From assembly GCA_049657775.1 (NCBI GenBank), contig JBASNZ010000012.1, forward strand, positions 5,910 to 69,909: a DNA stretch of 64,000 nucleotides, given 5' to 3'. The notes under the pieces were generated by a model. It saw only the letters and a program-made list of their open reading frames with translations, did no database searches and was not told the DNA's origin. The stretch is from JBASNZ01 sp049657775 (GTDB lineage: Bacteria; Actinomycetota; Coriobacteriia; Anaerosomatales; Anaerosomataceae). This document shows, piece by piece, positions 6,629-14,852 of this stretch. The position numbers and the translations under genes are program-made. Within the stretch, counting starts at the first letter, position 1, and the number at the start of each line of letters is the position of its first letter.

Positions 6629-8110
6629 GTGCAGGCGACCGTCCTCACGGCCACGCTCAACGGTGTCGACGCGCTGCCCGTCGAAGTGCAGGCGGACGTC
6701 GGTTCGGGGCTGCCTTCGTTCGGCGTTGTCGGGCTACCCGACGCCGCGGTGCAAGAGGCGCGCGACCGCGTCAGGAGCGCGGTCAGGGCAGCAGGCTTCG
6801 ACTTCCCAAATGCGCGGGTGCTCGTCAACCTGGCGCCCGCCCCGTTGCGCAAGCATGGTACCGGGTTCGATCTGCCGATAGCGCTCGCGATCCTCGTCGC
6901 CACCAGGCAACTGCCTCCGAGCCTTACCGAGGGTGCAAGTGTGGTGGGGGAGTTGGCACTCGACGGATCGGTGCGCTCAGTCTCGGGGCTGATCGCGTAT
7001 GCGCTGGCCGCGGCACACTCAGGTCTGGACCTGATGGGACCGCCCGCGGCCTCGGTCGCGGCGGGCGCGGTCGGCGGGGTGCCATGCCGCGTCGTCGACC
7101 ATCTCGCGCGCCTCAGCCAGGGGATCGTCACGCAGACCCCCGCTGGCTCGTCGGGGCCCGCTGAGCGCTTCAGCGTGCCCGACCTTTCAGAGGTATCCGG
7201 TCATGCTGCCGCACGCAGAGCACTCGAGATCGCCGCGGCAGGTGGACACAATGTACTGTTCACCGGACCCCCCGGCTCGGGCAAGACCATGCTCGCCAGA
7301 CGCCTGCCAGGCATCCTGCCACCGCTCAACGCCGTCGAACGCCTCGAAACGGCTCTCGTCCACTCAGTCGCCGGCATCGATGAGCGACCGGTGCTGGCGG
7401 GAATCCGTCCCTTCAGGGCGCCGCACCACTCGTGCACGACTGCAGGCCTCGTCGGCGGAGGATCCGTCCCCCGTCCGGGCGAGATGAGTCTCGCCCACAA
7501 CGGCGTGTTGTTTCTCGATGAGCTTGCCGAGTACGCGCCGTCGTCACTTCAAGCGTTGCGCGCCCCACTCGAAGACGGGGAGGTCACGCTCGTACGAGCG
7601 GAGGGACGGCTCACGTTCCCGTGCAAGTTCACGCTGATCGCAGCGATGAACCCGTGCCCGTGCGGATTCCTCGGCGACCCCAGACGACACTGCGCGTGTA
7701 CACGGGCGGTCGCCGACCGCTACCGCGCACGAGTCGGCGGGCCGCTCTTCGACCGCATGGACCTTATCGTCAACGTCGCCAGAGTAGACCCCGGTACGAT
7801 CGTCGACGGCGATCGCGGAGAGCCGACGGCCGATGTGCTTGCCAGGGTGCTGCAAGCTAGACGGTTCGCAACGACTTCGCGCGGAGTGCTCTCATCGACG
7901 CTGTCGGGCTCTGACCTCTCCGCTGCATGCGCTCTCAGTGCCAACTCCCGGCGCCTGCTCACCGAAGCGGGCCGCAAGCACCAGCTTTCGGGCCGGGGCG
8001 TGACACGTGTACTGCGTGTAGCACGCACCATCGCCGACCTCGAGGGTCAGACGGCCGTGGGACCCGGGCACCTCGTGGAAGCACTCCAGTACCGCTTGCA
8101 GGAGGTGTGA
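6629..8110 (+). CDS. comM: ComM/YifB family AAA+ Mg-chelatase-like ATPase
   Basis: A 493-aa protein. In naturally competent bacteria ComM is a helicase that extends branch migration during integration of incoming DNA. The N-terminal lon-protease-like ChlI domain (to about 170, with GLPSFGVVGLPDAAVQEARDR) is followed by the AAA+ module. Walker A is GPPGSGKT (213-220), the RAPHHSCTTAGLVGGG loop is at 263-278, Walker B is GVLFLDE (292-298), and the C-terminal domain binds Mg-chelatase style. The GTG start at 6629 matches family N-termini (MQATVLTATLNGV). The frame is open much further upstream (to 5783), but that part is shadow sequence of rnhB and yraN. It pairs with dprA next door. Confidence 0.95.
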   Translation: MQATVLTATLNGVDALPVEVQADVGSGLPSFGVVGLPDAAVQEARDRVRSAVRAAGFDFPNARVLVNLAPAPLRKHGTGFDLPIALAILVATRQLPPSLTEGASVVGELALDGSVRSVSGLIAYALAAAHSGLDLMGPPAASVAAGAVGGVPCRVVDHLARLSQGIVTQTPAGSSGPAERFSVPDLSEVSGHAAARRALEIAAAGGHNVLFTGPPGSGKTMLARRLPGILPPLNAVERLETALVHSVAGIDERPVLAGIRPFRAPHHSCTTAGLVGGGSVPRPGEMSLAHNGVLFLDELAEYAPSSLQALRAPLEDGEVTLVRAEGRLTFPCKFTLIAAMNPCPCGFLGDPRRHCACTRAVADRYRARVGGPLFDRMDLIVNVARVDPGTIVDGDRGEPTADVLARVLQARRFATTSRGVLSSTLSGSDLSAACALSANSRRLLTEAGRKHQLSGRGVTRVLRVARTIADLEGQTAVGPGHLVEALQYRLQEV

Positions 8111-9045
8111 TGAACGTCCGCGGCCTCAAATCGGAGCTCCACTACGGCGACGCGGACTATCCTGCTGAGCTCTGCCATCTTCCCGATGCTCCTAAGACGC
8201 TCTATTGCATGGGCGACACGTCGCTGCTGCACCCGGGCCTGGCGGTCATCGGCGCGCGTCGCGCGACCCCATACGGGGTCACGGCAGCAAGAAGGTTCGC
8301 GGGATGGGCCGCCACGCAGGGCGTCGTTATCGTGTCCGGCGCGGCGATAGGCTGCGACCAGGCCGCGCAACGGGCGGCACTGGCCTCGGGAGGACGGTCC
8401 ATCGCCGTACTCGGCTGTGGCGCCGATGTGGACTACCCTGGCAACGCGAGCGATCTGCTCGGGCAGCTTCGAGCGCACCACCTGGTGGTCTCTGAATGCC
8501 CGTGGGGATCGGACCCGACCCGGTGGACCTTCGTTAGACGCAACCGCATCATCGCGGCGTTGTCCTCCGCGGTTCTTGTCGTCGAAGCCGGCCTGGGTAG
8601 CGGCACGTTCACGACAGCGGACTTCGCGCTCTCGCTCGGCCGAGACGTACTCGCGGTGCCGGGGTCGATACTGTCGCCGGAGTCCCGGGGAGCCAACCGC
8701 CTCATCAGGCAGGGGGCGTACGTGATCACCGACGTCGAGGAGCTGCACGCACATCTCATGGACCTGGGGCTCCTCGACTCGCCGGCGCCTGATCCGGTCG
8801 CGGATCAACGCGTCTCATCGGTCATAGAGCGCGCGCTGGCCGCAAACCCGATGCGGCCCGACGACGTGGCCCGCTCGCTCGACTTGGACATCGTCACCGT
8901 CGCGCGGCGACTCGGCGAACTGGAGCTCGGCGGCCGGGTTCAGCAGAACCGTGACGGGCGCTTCCACATCTGTCCTCCCGAGCTGCGAGACCCGCGGTAC
9001 AATGCGGACGTCACTAACCGCACCATGCAGGGAGACACGTGGTAG
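8110..9045 (+). CDS. dprA: DNA-processing protein DprA/Smf
   Basis: A 311-aa DprA, which loads RecA onto single-stranded DNA taken up during transformation. The Rossmann-like core shows AVIGARRATPYG, the phosphate-binding stretch VIVSGAAIGCDQAAQ, FVRRNRIIAALS, EAGLGSGTFTTADFAL and GRDVLAVPGSI. A C-terminal winged helix spans about 235-300. The usual SGxAxGID motif here reads SGAAIGCD. There is no N-terminal SAM-like domain. ATG 8110 overlaps the comM stop by one base (TGATG). GTG 8107 in the same frame is an alternative. AGGAGG (8100-8105) precedes both. With comM and recA this suggests, but does not prove, transformability. Confidence 0.94.
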   Translation: MNVRGLKSELHYGDADYPAELCHLPDAPKTLYCMGDTSLLHPGLAVIGARRATPYGVTAARRFAGWAATQGVVIVSGAAIGCDQAAQRAALASGGRSIAVLGCGADVDYPGNASDLLGQLRAHHLVVSECPWGSDPTRWTFVRRNRIIAALSSAVLVVEAGLGSGTFTTADFALSLGRDVLAVPGSILSPESRGANRLIRQGAYVITDVEELHAHLMDLGLLDSPAPDPVADQRVSSVIERALAANPMRPDDVARSLDLDIVTVARRLGELELGGRVQQNRDGRFHICPPELRDPRYNADVTNRTMQGDTW

Positions 9046-10412
9046 ACCGGGACTCGCCGGTGCTCGTCATCGGAGCGGGACTTGCCGGCTCGGAGGCTGC
9101 CTGGCAGCTGGCCGTGCGTGGCATCGACGTGGAACTTGTCGAGATGCGCCCCGAGACGGTATCGCCGGCTCACCACACCGGAAACTTCGCCGAACTGGTC
9201 TGTTCCAACTCGCTCAAGAGTGACGATCCCTCGACTGCTCCGGGAATGCTCAAGACCGAGATGCGTGCACTCGGTAGCCTCGTCGTAGCCATTGCGGGGA
9301 AAGCGGCTGTGCCGGCAGGCGGCGCGCTTGCGGTGGACAGAGACGCGTTCTCGGCCCGCATCACCCACATGCTCACCGATCATCCGCGGATCAGCGTCGT
9401 GCACCGCGAACAAACCACCATACCTCGCGACCGCGCCGTGATCGTTGCGACCGGACCGCTCACGTCCGCGGGGATCCAGTCCGCGCTCTCAGACGTGGTA
9501 GGGGAGAGTCGGCTTGCGTTCTTCGACGCAGCGGCACCGATCGTGGACGCGACCACCATCGACGGTACGATCGCCTTTGCACAGAGCAGGTACGACAAGG
9601 GTCAAGGCGCCGACTACCTGAACTGCCCGTTCGAGCCCGACGAGTACGAGCGGTTCATCGAAGCGCTCGTATCGGCAGCGCGTGTCGTGGGCAAGGACTT
9701 TGAGACCAAGGAGTTGTTCTCGGCCTGCCAGCCGATCGAGGAGATCGCCAGAAAGGGCGTCGACGCCCTGCGTTTCGGTCCCATGAAGCCCGTAGGTCTT
9801 ACCGACCCCAGAACCGGGCGGAGACCCTGGGCCGTTCTCCAGCTTCGTGCCGAGAATGCGGCGCGCACGGCGTACAACCTCGTCGGGTGCCAGACGAATC
9901 TCACGTTCGCGGAACAGCGTCGCGTCTTCTCACTCGTTCCGGGTCTTGCCGCTGCCGAGTTCCTCCGGTACGGAGTGATGCACCGCAACACCTTCGTGGA
10001 CGCGCCCTCGCTTCTGGGTCCGGACCTGGCGGTCCGTACGAGCCCCCACGTCCGCATCGCCGGACAGCTTGCCGGCACCGAGGGCTACATGGAGGCCGCG
10101 GCAGGAGGCCTGCTTGCAGCGCTTGGCGTGGCGACAGCGCGGATGGGCGCCGTGCTGCAGCCGCTGCCGCCCGAGACTGCTCTCGGTGCGCTCATCGCGT
10201 ACGCGACCGACCCCGGCACGGCGGGATACCAGCCGATGCACGTCAACTTCGGGTTGCTGCCGTCGGCTCCGGCGGGAGTGCGCGGCAAACGGGACCGCCA
10301 CGCCACGGTCGCCGCTGCTGGGGCGGTCGCACTCAACCAGTGGGCCGAGAACAACTCCGCGCTGCTCGAACCAGCACTGCTCGCAGTGCACGACCTGGGT
10401 GCCTCGCGATGA
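9039..10412 (+). CDS. trmFO: Folate/FAD-dependent tRNA m5U54 methyltransferase TrmFO
   Basis: A 457-aa flavoprotein that makes ribothymidine at tRNA position 54 using methylene-tetrahydrofolate. The N-terminal FAD-binding GAGLAGSEAA (12-21) is followed by the family block LVEMRPETVSPAHHTGNFAE and LVCSNSLKS. The C-terminal region contains GQLAGTEGYMEAAAGGLLA and NFGLLP. Length is typical. The GTG start at 9039 overlaps the dprA end by seven bases, with AGGGAG (9029-9034) as ribosome site. The gene order dprA-trmFO-xer is found in many Gram-positive genomes. Confidence 0.96.
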   Translation: MVDRDSPVLVIGAGLAGSEAAWQLAVRGIDVELVEMRPETVSPAHHTGNFAELVCSNSLKSDDPSTAPGMLKTEMRALGSLVVAIAGKAAVPAGGALAVDRDAFSARITHMLTDHPRISVVHREQTTIPRDRAVIVATGPLTSAGIQSALSDVVGESRLAFFDAAAPIVDATTIDGTIAFAQSRYDKGQGADYLNCPFEPDEYERFIEALVSAARVVGKDFETKELFSACQPIEEIARKGVDALRFGPMKPVGLTDPRTGRRPWAVLQLRAENAARTAYNLVGCQTNLTFAEQRRVFSLVPGLAAAEFLRYGVMHRNTFVDAPSLLGPDLAVRTSPHVRIAGQLAGTEGYMEAAAGGLLAALGVATARMGAVLQPLPPETALGALIAYATDPGTAGYQPMHVNFGLLPSAPAGVRGKRDRHATVAAAGAVALNQWAENNSALLEPALLAVHDLGASR

Positions 10413-11308
10413 GCGATGCCACACTCGACGAGCTCGTCCAGCGATTCCTCTCGCACCTTGCGGACGAGCGCAACCTTTCACCTGCGACCGTCCGGGCATA
10501 CGCCTCGGACCTGGCCCAGTTCTCCAGCTGGTGCGCTCGCACCGGACGGGATCCTCGTACTCTCGAATACCGGCAGCTGCGCGGCTATCTGGCCGAGTTG
10601 GACCAGGCTCGATACTCTCGGCGCACCGTCGCACGCAAGCTGTCAGCCATGCGCTCGTTCTTCCGTTTCCTCAACGCGGGTGACCTTGCGCACAACGACC
10701 CCGCCTCGGTCATCGCCGCGCCGCGAGCACCCAGACGACTTCCGGTCGTCGCGTCCCACGACCTCGTCTCCCGACTCTTGGAGACGCCGGACTCCGAAAC
10801 GTCCGCCGGGCTGCGGGACCGTGCCATCCTGGAGTTTCTGTATGCTACCGGCGCTCGCGTTTCGGAACTCACTGCGCTGGACATCTCCCACATCGACCTG
10901 CGCGGCGGCTCGGTTCGGCTCTTTGGCAAGGGATCCAAGGAGAGGATCGTGCCACTCCATCACACGGCCGTTGCGCGCATCCAGGCGTACCTGCAGCAGG
11001 CCCGTCCCACCTACGCGCGCGCCACCTCCGAAGATGCGCTGTTCCTGAACCGTCTCGGCACACGGCTGACCGCGGACGGCGTCAGGCGTCTACTCAAGAA
11101 GCATCTGGCCACACTCGGCGAATCCACCGGCATGTCGCCGCATGCGCTGCGGCATTCCTTCGCCACGCATCTCCTCGAAGCTGGCGCTGACTTACGCACT
11201 GTTCAGGAACTCCTCGGACACGTTGCCCTGTCCACCACCCAGATTTATACTCACGTCAGCACGCAACGTTTGCGCGACATCCATCGCAACGCCCATCCGC
11301 GCAGTTAG
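10409..11308 (+). CDS. xerC: Tyrosine recombinase XerC/XerD type
   Basis: A 299-aa tyrosine recombinase that probably resolves chromosome dimers. The SAM-like core-binding domain (1-95) is followed by the catalytic domain with Arg150 (ATGARVSEL), Lys174 (GKGSKER), His245 and Arg248 (SPHALRHSFATHLL), His271 (LLGHVALSTTQIYTH) and nucleophile Tyr280. ATG 10409 overlaps the trmFO stop (ATGA). The chromosomal housekeeping context and family length argue against a phage integrase. Whether it is the XerC or XerD equivalent cannot be settled without the dif site or phylogeny. Confidence 0.92.
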   Translation: MSDATLDELVQRFLSHLADERNLSPATVRAYASDLAQFSSWCARTGRDPRTLEYRQLRGYLAELDQARYSRRTVARKLSAMRSFFRFLNAGDLAHNDPASVIAAPRAPRRLPVVASHDLVSRLLETPDSETSAGLRDRAILEFLYATGARVSELTALDISHIDLRGGSVRLFGKGSKERIVPLHHTAVARIQAYLQQARPTYARATSEDALFLNRLGTRLTADGVRRLLKKHLATLGESTGMSPHALRHSFATHLLEAGADLRTVQELLGHVALSTTQIYTHVSTQRLRDIHRNAHPRS

Positions 11309-11325
11309 GTGGAAGTAACGGCTGA

Positions 11326-12117
11326 ATGAAGTCCGCTCAGGGGGGAGACATCGCGCAGTGCTGGGCTGCCTACAAGCAGTCCGGCGATGCCATTGCGCGT
11401 GAGAAGCTGATCCTCAATTTCTCGCCTCTCGTGAAGTATGTGGCCGGGCGTCTCTCCTCGAACCTGCCCCAGACGGTCGACACGTCCGATCTCATCTCGT
11501 ACGGAGTCTTCGGCTTGATCGACGCCATCGAGAAGTTCAATCCCGAGCGCGGCATCAAGTTCGAGACCTATGCCATAGCGCGCATCAAGGGAGCCATCAT
11601 CGATGAGCTCCGTGCCATGGATTGGGTGCCTCGTTCGGTGCGGTCCCGTGCACGCGAGATCGAATCGGCATATGTCGTGCTCGAGAACCGGCTCAAGCGG
11701 GTCCCCACGGACGCCGAAGTCGCGGACGAGATGGGCGTCAGCACGAGGGAATTTCAGGACATCCTGACCAAGTTGTCGTATACGTCGGTCGTTTCGTTCG
11801 AGGAGTTGTGGACGGGCGGACAAGACAGGGACGACAAGGGGTCGGCAGTCGCCACGATCAAAGACAACACCGCCGAGGACCCGGTGCAGGTGTTCGAAAC
11901 GGCCGAGGTCAAAGAGATCCTCTCCTCAGCCATAGAACGACTCCCCGAACGGGAGAAGGTCGTGATCGCGCTCTACTACTACGAAGGACTCACTCTCAAA
12001 GAGATCGGCGCGGTCCTTGGGGTGACGGAGTCAAGAGTCAGTCAACTTCACACCAAGGCGGTCTTGCGTCTGCGTGCACGACTCCACGCCGCGCAAGGGT
12101 ACGTGCCCGCAGTCTGA
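11326..12117 (+). CDS. whiG: RNA polymerase sigma factor, FliA/WhiG family
   Basis: A 263-aa sigma-28 type factor. Region 2 is visible in LVKYVAGRLSSNLP, DLISYGVFGLIDAIEKF, GIKFETYAIARIKGAIIDELR and MDWVPRSVR. Region 3 spans about 115-165. Region 4 ends with the helix-turn-helix LTLKEIGAVLGVTESRVSQL. The family drives flagellar genes in motile bacteria (FliA) and developmental genes in Streptomyces (WhiG). No flagellar gene is in this window, so the regulon is unknown. WhiG activity in Streptomyces is controlled by RsiG with c-di-GMP, which may matter given the riboswitch at 48969. It is followed 16 bases later by a response regulator, probably in the same transcript. Confidence 0.9.
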   Translation: MKSAQGGDIAQCWAAYKQSGDAIAREKLILNFSPLVKYVAGRLSSNLPQTVDTSDLISYGVFGLIDAIEKFNPERGIKFETYAIARIKGAIIDELRAMDWVPRSVRSRAREIESAYVVLENRLKRVPTDAEVADEMGVSTREFQDILTKLSYTSVVSFEELWTGGQDRDDKGSAVATIKDNTAEDPVQVFETAEVKEILSSAIERLPEREKVVIALYYYEGLTLKEIGAVLGVTESRVSQLHTKAVLRLRARLHAAQGYVPAV

Positions 12118-12133
12118 GTAAAGGAGCTCCCAG

Positions 12134-12721
12134 GTGGCATCCGAGCGCATCCTGGTCGTTGAAGACACCGAGTTGCTTCGCCGCATCTACCAGGACAAAC
12201 TCACTGCGGACGGCTACACCGTCCACACCGCGGCTGATGGTTTGGAGGCCCTTAACGTCATCCGCACAACACCACTCGACCTTGTCCTGCTCGACTTGAT
12301 CATGCCCCGCATGGGCGGCCTCGAGGTTCTCGAGACCATCAAGGCCGACCCGCGCCTCTCCGCGATCCCGGTAGTCATTCTCACGAACCTGGGCGAAGAG
12401 ACGTCGATCGAGCGCGCTGTCTCACTCGGCGCGGTGGACTACCTCATCAAGAACGCCGCTAAACCCTCCGATGTGGTGGCCAAGATACGTCTTGTCCTCG
12501 ATAACCTGGGCGGTTCCACCAAGGCGAGCGAGTCGTTCAGGCTAGCTATCAAGGACCGCGAAGCCGACGCCGACGCGTTCATCGCCGCCGCCAGCCTCCC
12601 GCGGCGTTTCTGGTGCCCGGCCTGCGAGGTCGGACTCGTCGTCGAGGTGCTACCCGACTCGGATCGAGAGGGCTGGTACCTGGCCCACGTGATCTGCCCC
12701 ATGTGCGGACGCGAGTTCTAG
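12134..12721 (+). CDS. Response regulator with C-terminal zinc ribbon
   Basis: A 195-aa protein. The receiver domain (5-124) has the acidic pair Glu10/Asp11, phosphoacceptor Asp54 (LVLLDLIMPRMGG), Thr84 and Lys106 (YLIKNAAKP), so it should be phosphorylatable. After a short helical linker (125-155) comes not a DNA-binding output domain but two CPxC knuckles, CPAC (161-164) and CPMC (188-191), which form a likely zinc ribbon of about 35 residues. GTG start at 12134 after AAGGAGCT (12121-12128). No histidine kinase is nearby. It is most likely co-transcribed with the sigma factor gene. The output is unknown: nucleic-acid binding or protein contact through the ribbon are both possible. Confidence 0.88.
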   Translation: MASERILVVEDTELLRRIYQDKLTADGYTVHTAADGLEALNVIRTTPLDLVLLDLIMPRMGGLEVLETIKADPRLSAIPVVILTNLGEETSIERAVSLGAVDYLIKNAAKPSDVVAKIRLVLDNLGGSTKASESFRLAIKDREADADAFIAAASLPRRFWCPACEVGLVVEVLPDSDREGWYLAHVICPMCGREF

Positions 12722-12727
12722 CGCTTC

Positions 12728-12769
12728 GCACGAGGGAATCTGCACGAGGGAATCTGCACGAGGGAATCT
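12728..12769 (+). repeat. Three tandem 14-bp repeats upstream of rpsB
   Basis: Three perfect head-to-tail copies of GCACGAGGGAATCT (12728-12741, 12742-12755, 12756-12769), right after the response regulator stop codon and ending just before the predicted rpsB promoter. No open frame or hairpin explains them. Candidate roles are a protein-binding site array or simple slippage. The rest of the 193-bp gap holds the promoter and a GC-rich rpsB leader. Confidence 0.9.
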
Positions 12770-12770
12770 G

Positions 12771-12799
12771 TGGCGTCTCCCGAAGCTGTGTGATAAAGT
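12771..12799 (+). promoter_or_regulatory. Possible extended -10 promoter of rpsB-tsf
   Basis: TAAAGT (12794-12799) preceded by TG at 12791-12792 forms an extended -10 (TGnTAAAGT). The -35 (TGGCGT, 12771-12776) is weak. The leader to the rpsB ATG would be about 108 nt, long enough for an S2-type autoregulatory structure, although I cannot name a specific fold. Confidence 0.45.
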
Positions 12800-12914
12800 A
12801 TCGAGGCTTGTGACAACGCACGCCCGTGGATCGATGCGCCGGGTGCCGCACGAAGTGTGGTGGCGACTATCGGGATGAAGCGGGCGGAGGAAGAACCGAC
12901 CAGGAGGTACCATC

Positions 12915-13778
12915 ATGGCCGCAGTATCTATGAAGTCATTGCTTGAGGCGGGTGTCCACTTCGGACATCAGACCCGCCGCTGGAACCCGAAGATGAAGCC
13001 GTACATCTTCACCGAGCGCAACGGCATCTACATCCTCGACCTCCAGCGCACCCTTCGCGAGATCGACCTCACGTACCGATTCGTTCGCGACATTTCGGCG
13101 CGCGGTGGCAACGTGCTGCTCATCGGCACCAAGAAGCAGGCACAGGAGTCCGTTGCCAGTGAGGCCGAGCGCGCGGGCATGCCCTATGTCAACCAGCGCT
13201 GGCTCGGCGGCATGCTTACTAACTTCGTGACCATCCGCAAGCGGATCGCCCGCATGGTCGAGCTTGAGACCATGGAGGACAACGGCTCTATGGCCGCGCT
13301 TCCCAAGAAGGAGGCCCTCAAGCTCCGTGCCGAGCACGGGAAGTTGAAGAAGAACCTTCAGGGCATCCGGGACATGAAGGACATCCCCGCGGCCGTCTTC
13401 GTGATCGACACCAAGCGCGAGGCCATCGCCATCGCGGAGGCCCGTCGCCTTAAGATCCCGATCATCGGACTCGTAGACACCAACGCCGACCCGGACGAGG
13501 TGGACTACGTGATCCCGGGTAACGACGACGCTATCCGTTCGGTCAATCTGATCTGCCGCATCATCGCAGACGCCGCGATCGAGGGTCGGGCCGCGGCTGG
13601 CATCATCTCCGAGCCGGTCGTCGTCGCCACCGAGCTGGCCGCCGAGCCCGCCGCCGCGCCTGATACCCAGGCGATGCCCGAGGCGGAGACAGTCGTTGCC
13701 CCTGCGGCCGAGGCCGTCGCCGAGGAACCCGCCGTTGTCGAAGAAGTACCCGCACCTGAAGAAGCACCCGCCAAGTAG
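12915..13778 (+). CDS. rpsB: 30S ribosomal protein uS2 with acidic tail
   Basis: A 287-aa uS2. Canonical segments are LLEAGVHFGHQTRRWNPKM, GTKKQAQESV, NQRWLGGMLTNF and IPIIGLVDTNADPDEVDYVIPGNDDA, the last near residues 180-205. After about residue 232 the protein continues for ~55 residues of Ala/Glu/Pro/Val low complexity (AAEPAAAPD ... EEVPAPEEAPAK). A strong AGGAGGT (12901-12907) lies seven bases before the ATG. It forms the conserved rpsB-tsf-pyrH-frr block. The tail resembles the bS16 tail in composition. Confidence 0.97.
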   Translation: MAAVSMKSLLEAGVHFGHQTRRWNPKMKPYIFTERNGIYILDLQRTLREIDLTYRFVRDISARGGNVLLIGTKKQAQESVASEAERAGMPYVNQRWLGGMLTNFVTIRKRIARMVELETMEDNGSMAALPKKEALKLRAEHGKLKKNLQGIRDMKDIPAAVFVIDTKREAIAIAEARRLKIPIIGLVDTNADPDEVDYVIPGNDDAIRSVNLICRIIADAAIEGRAAAGIISEPVVVATELAAEPAAAPDTQAMPEAETVVAPAAEAVAEEPAVVEEVPAPEEAPAK

Positions 13779-13827
13779 ACACCCGCTCGGCAGCAGATTC
13801 GCTGTCGCACGCGTTGGAGGTATAGCT

Positions 13828-14736
13828 ATGGAGATCACAGCAGGAATGGTCAAGGAGCTGCGCGAGATCACCGGCGCAGGAATGATGGACTGCAAGAAGG
13901 CGCTCGCCGAGGCCGATGGCAACATCGAGGCCGCTGTCGACGTCCTTCGTACGCGCGGACTCGCCGCTCTCGCGAAGAAGGCTGGCCGCGCCACCAACGA
14001 AGGCGTCGTCACCGCGTATGTGGCTGACGGTGCCCGTGTCGGCGTCCTCGTGGAGGTCAACTGCGAGACCGACTTTGTCGGCCGCAACGACCAGTTCCAG
14101 AACTTCGTCAACGATCTGGCCGCGCACATCGCCATCGCCGCTCCCGCGGATGTACCGGCTCTGATGACTCAGACGTTCACCGGTCGCGAGCACACGACGG
14201 AGCAGGTCCTGGGCGAGGTCGTGAGCAAGCTCGGCGAGAACATGGGCATCACGCGCTTCGTACGGCGCGAAGTCTCCGGCGTCGGTGCTCTTGGCAGCTA
14301 CATCCATATGGGTGGCAAGATCGGCGTCCTCGTCGAGGTCTCCCTTGGTAACGCGGCCAACGCGAGCAACCCGGCTGTCGCGACCTTCATCAAGGACGTC
14401 GCAATGCAGGTCGCAGCCGCTGCACCGATATCGGTGGGACGCGAGTCCGTACCGGCCGACGTCGTCGCCCATGAGCTGTCGATCTACAAGGCGCAGGCAG
14501 CCGAGTCCGGCAAGCCTGAGGCCATCCAGGAGAAGATGGCGGAAGGTCGCCTCCAGAAGTTCTTCAAGGAGGTCTGTCTCGTTGAGCAGGTCTTCGTGAA
14601 GAACCCTGACATCACGATCAAGGATCTTACCGCACAGGTCTCCAAGGAGATCGGCGACACTGTGAGCGTTGTGGCGTTCGATCGCTTCCAGCTTGGTGAG
14701 ACCGGTGAAGGCGGCGGCGAGTCCTGCGGCTGCTAG
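13828..14736 (+). CDS. tsf: Elongation factor Ts
   Basis: A 302-aa EF-Ts, the nucleotide-exchange factor for EF-Tu. The N-terminal UBA-like domain (VKELREITGAGMMDCKKAL) precedes the core with VEVNCETDFVGRN (about 75-87) and the C-terminal FFKEVCLVEQ. It has a long dimerisation/insert region and ends GGGESCGC. The ATG at 13828 is set by GGAGGT (13817-13822). The frame is open upstream to 13696, but that part is rpsB shadow. A hairpin terminator follows. Confidence 0.97.
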   Translation: MEITAGMVKELREITGAGMMDCKKALAEADGNIEAAVDVLRTRGLAALAKKAGRATNEGVVTAYVADGARVGVLVEVNCETDFVGRNDQFQNFVNDLAAHIAIAAPADVPALMTQTFTGREHTTEQVLGEVVSKLGENMGITRFVRREVSGVGALGSYIHMGGKIGVLVEVSLGNAANASNPAVATFIKDVAMQVAAAAPISVGRESVPADVVAHELSIYKAQAAESGKPEAIQEKMAEGRLQKFFKEVCLVEQVFVKNPDITIKDLTAQVSKEIGDTVSVVAFDRFQLGETGEGGGESCGC

Positions 14737-14756
14737 TCCAACCGCACGTATCGAGC

Positions 14757-14790
14757 CAACGAGGCGGTGCGCACGCGCCGCCTCGTTGTT
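14757..14790 (+). terminator. Hairpin terminator after tsf
   Basis: An 11-bp perfect stem, CAACGAGGCGG (14757-14767) and CCGCCTCGTTG (14778-14788), with a 10-base loop. The T tract is short (TTCT), so termination may be partial and allow read-through into pyrH. Confidence 0.65.
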
Positions 14791-14852
14791 CTAGAATCGG
14801 CAAGGAACGGGCTGCATCGCCGCAATCGAACGCGCATCCGAGAGGGAGGGTC

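Noticed and set aside
8998..9003. TACAAT as an internal promoter -10 for trmFO
   Set aside because: No acceptable -35 at 16-18 bases, and trmFO overlaps dprA as in an operon.
10409..11308. Tyrosine recombinase considered as a phage or island integrase
   Set aside because: Family length, complete Xer-type motifs and the conserved trmFO-xer neighbourhood point to a chromosomal XerC/D. No attachment-site duplication or phage genes are seen.
12728..12769. Short direct repeats considered as a CRISPR array
   Set aside because: The 14-bp units are directly adjacent with no spacers, and no cas genes are present.
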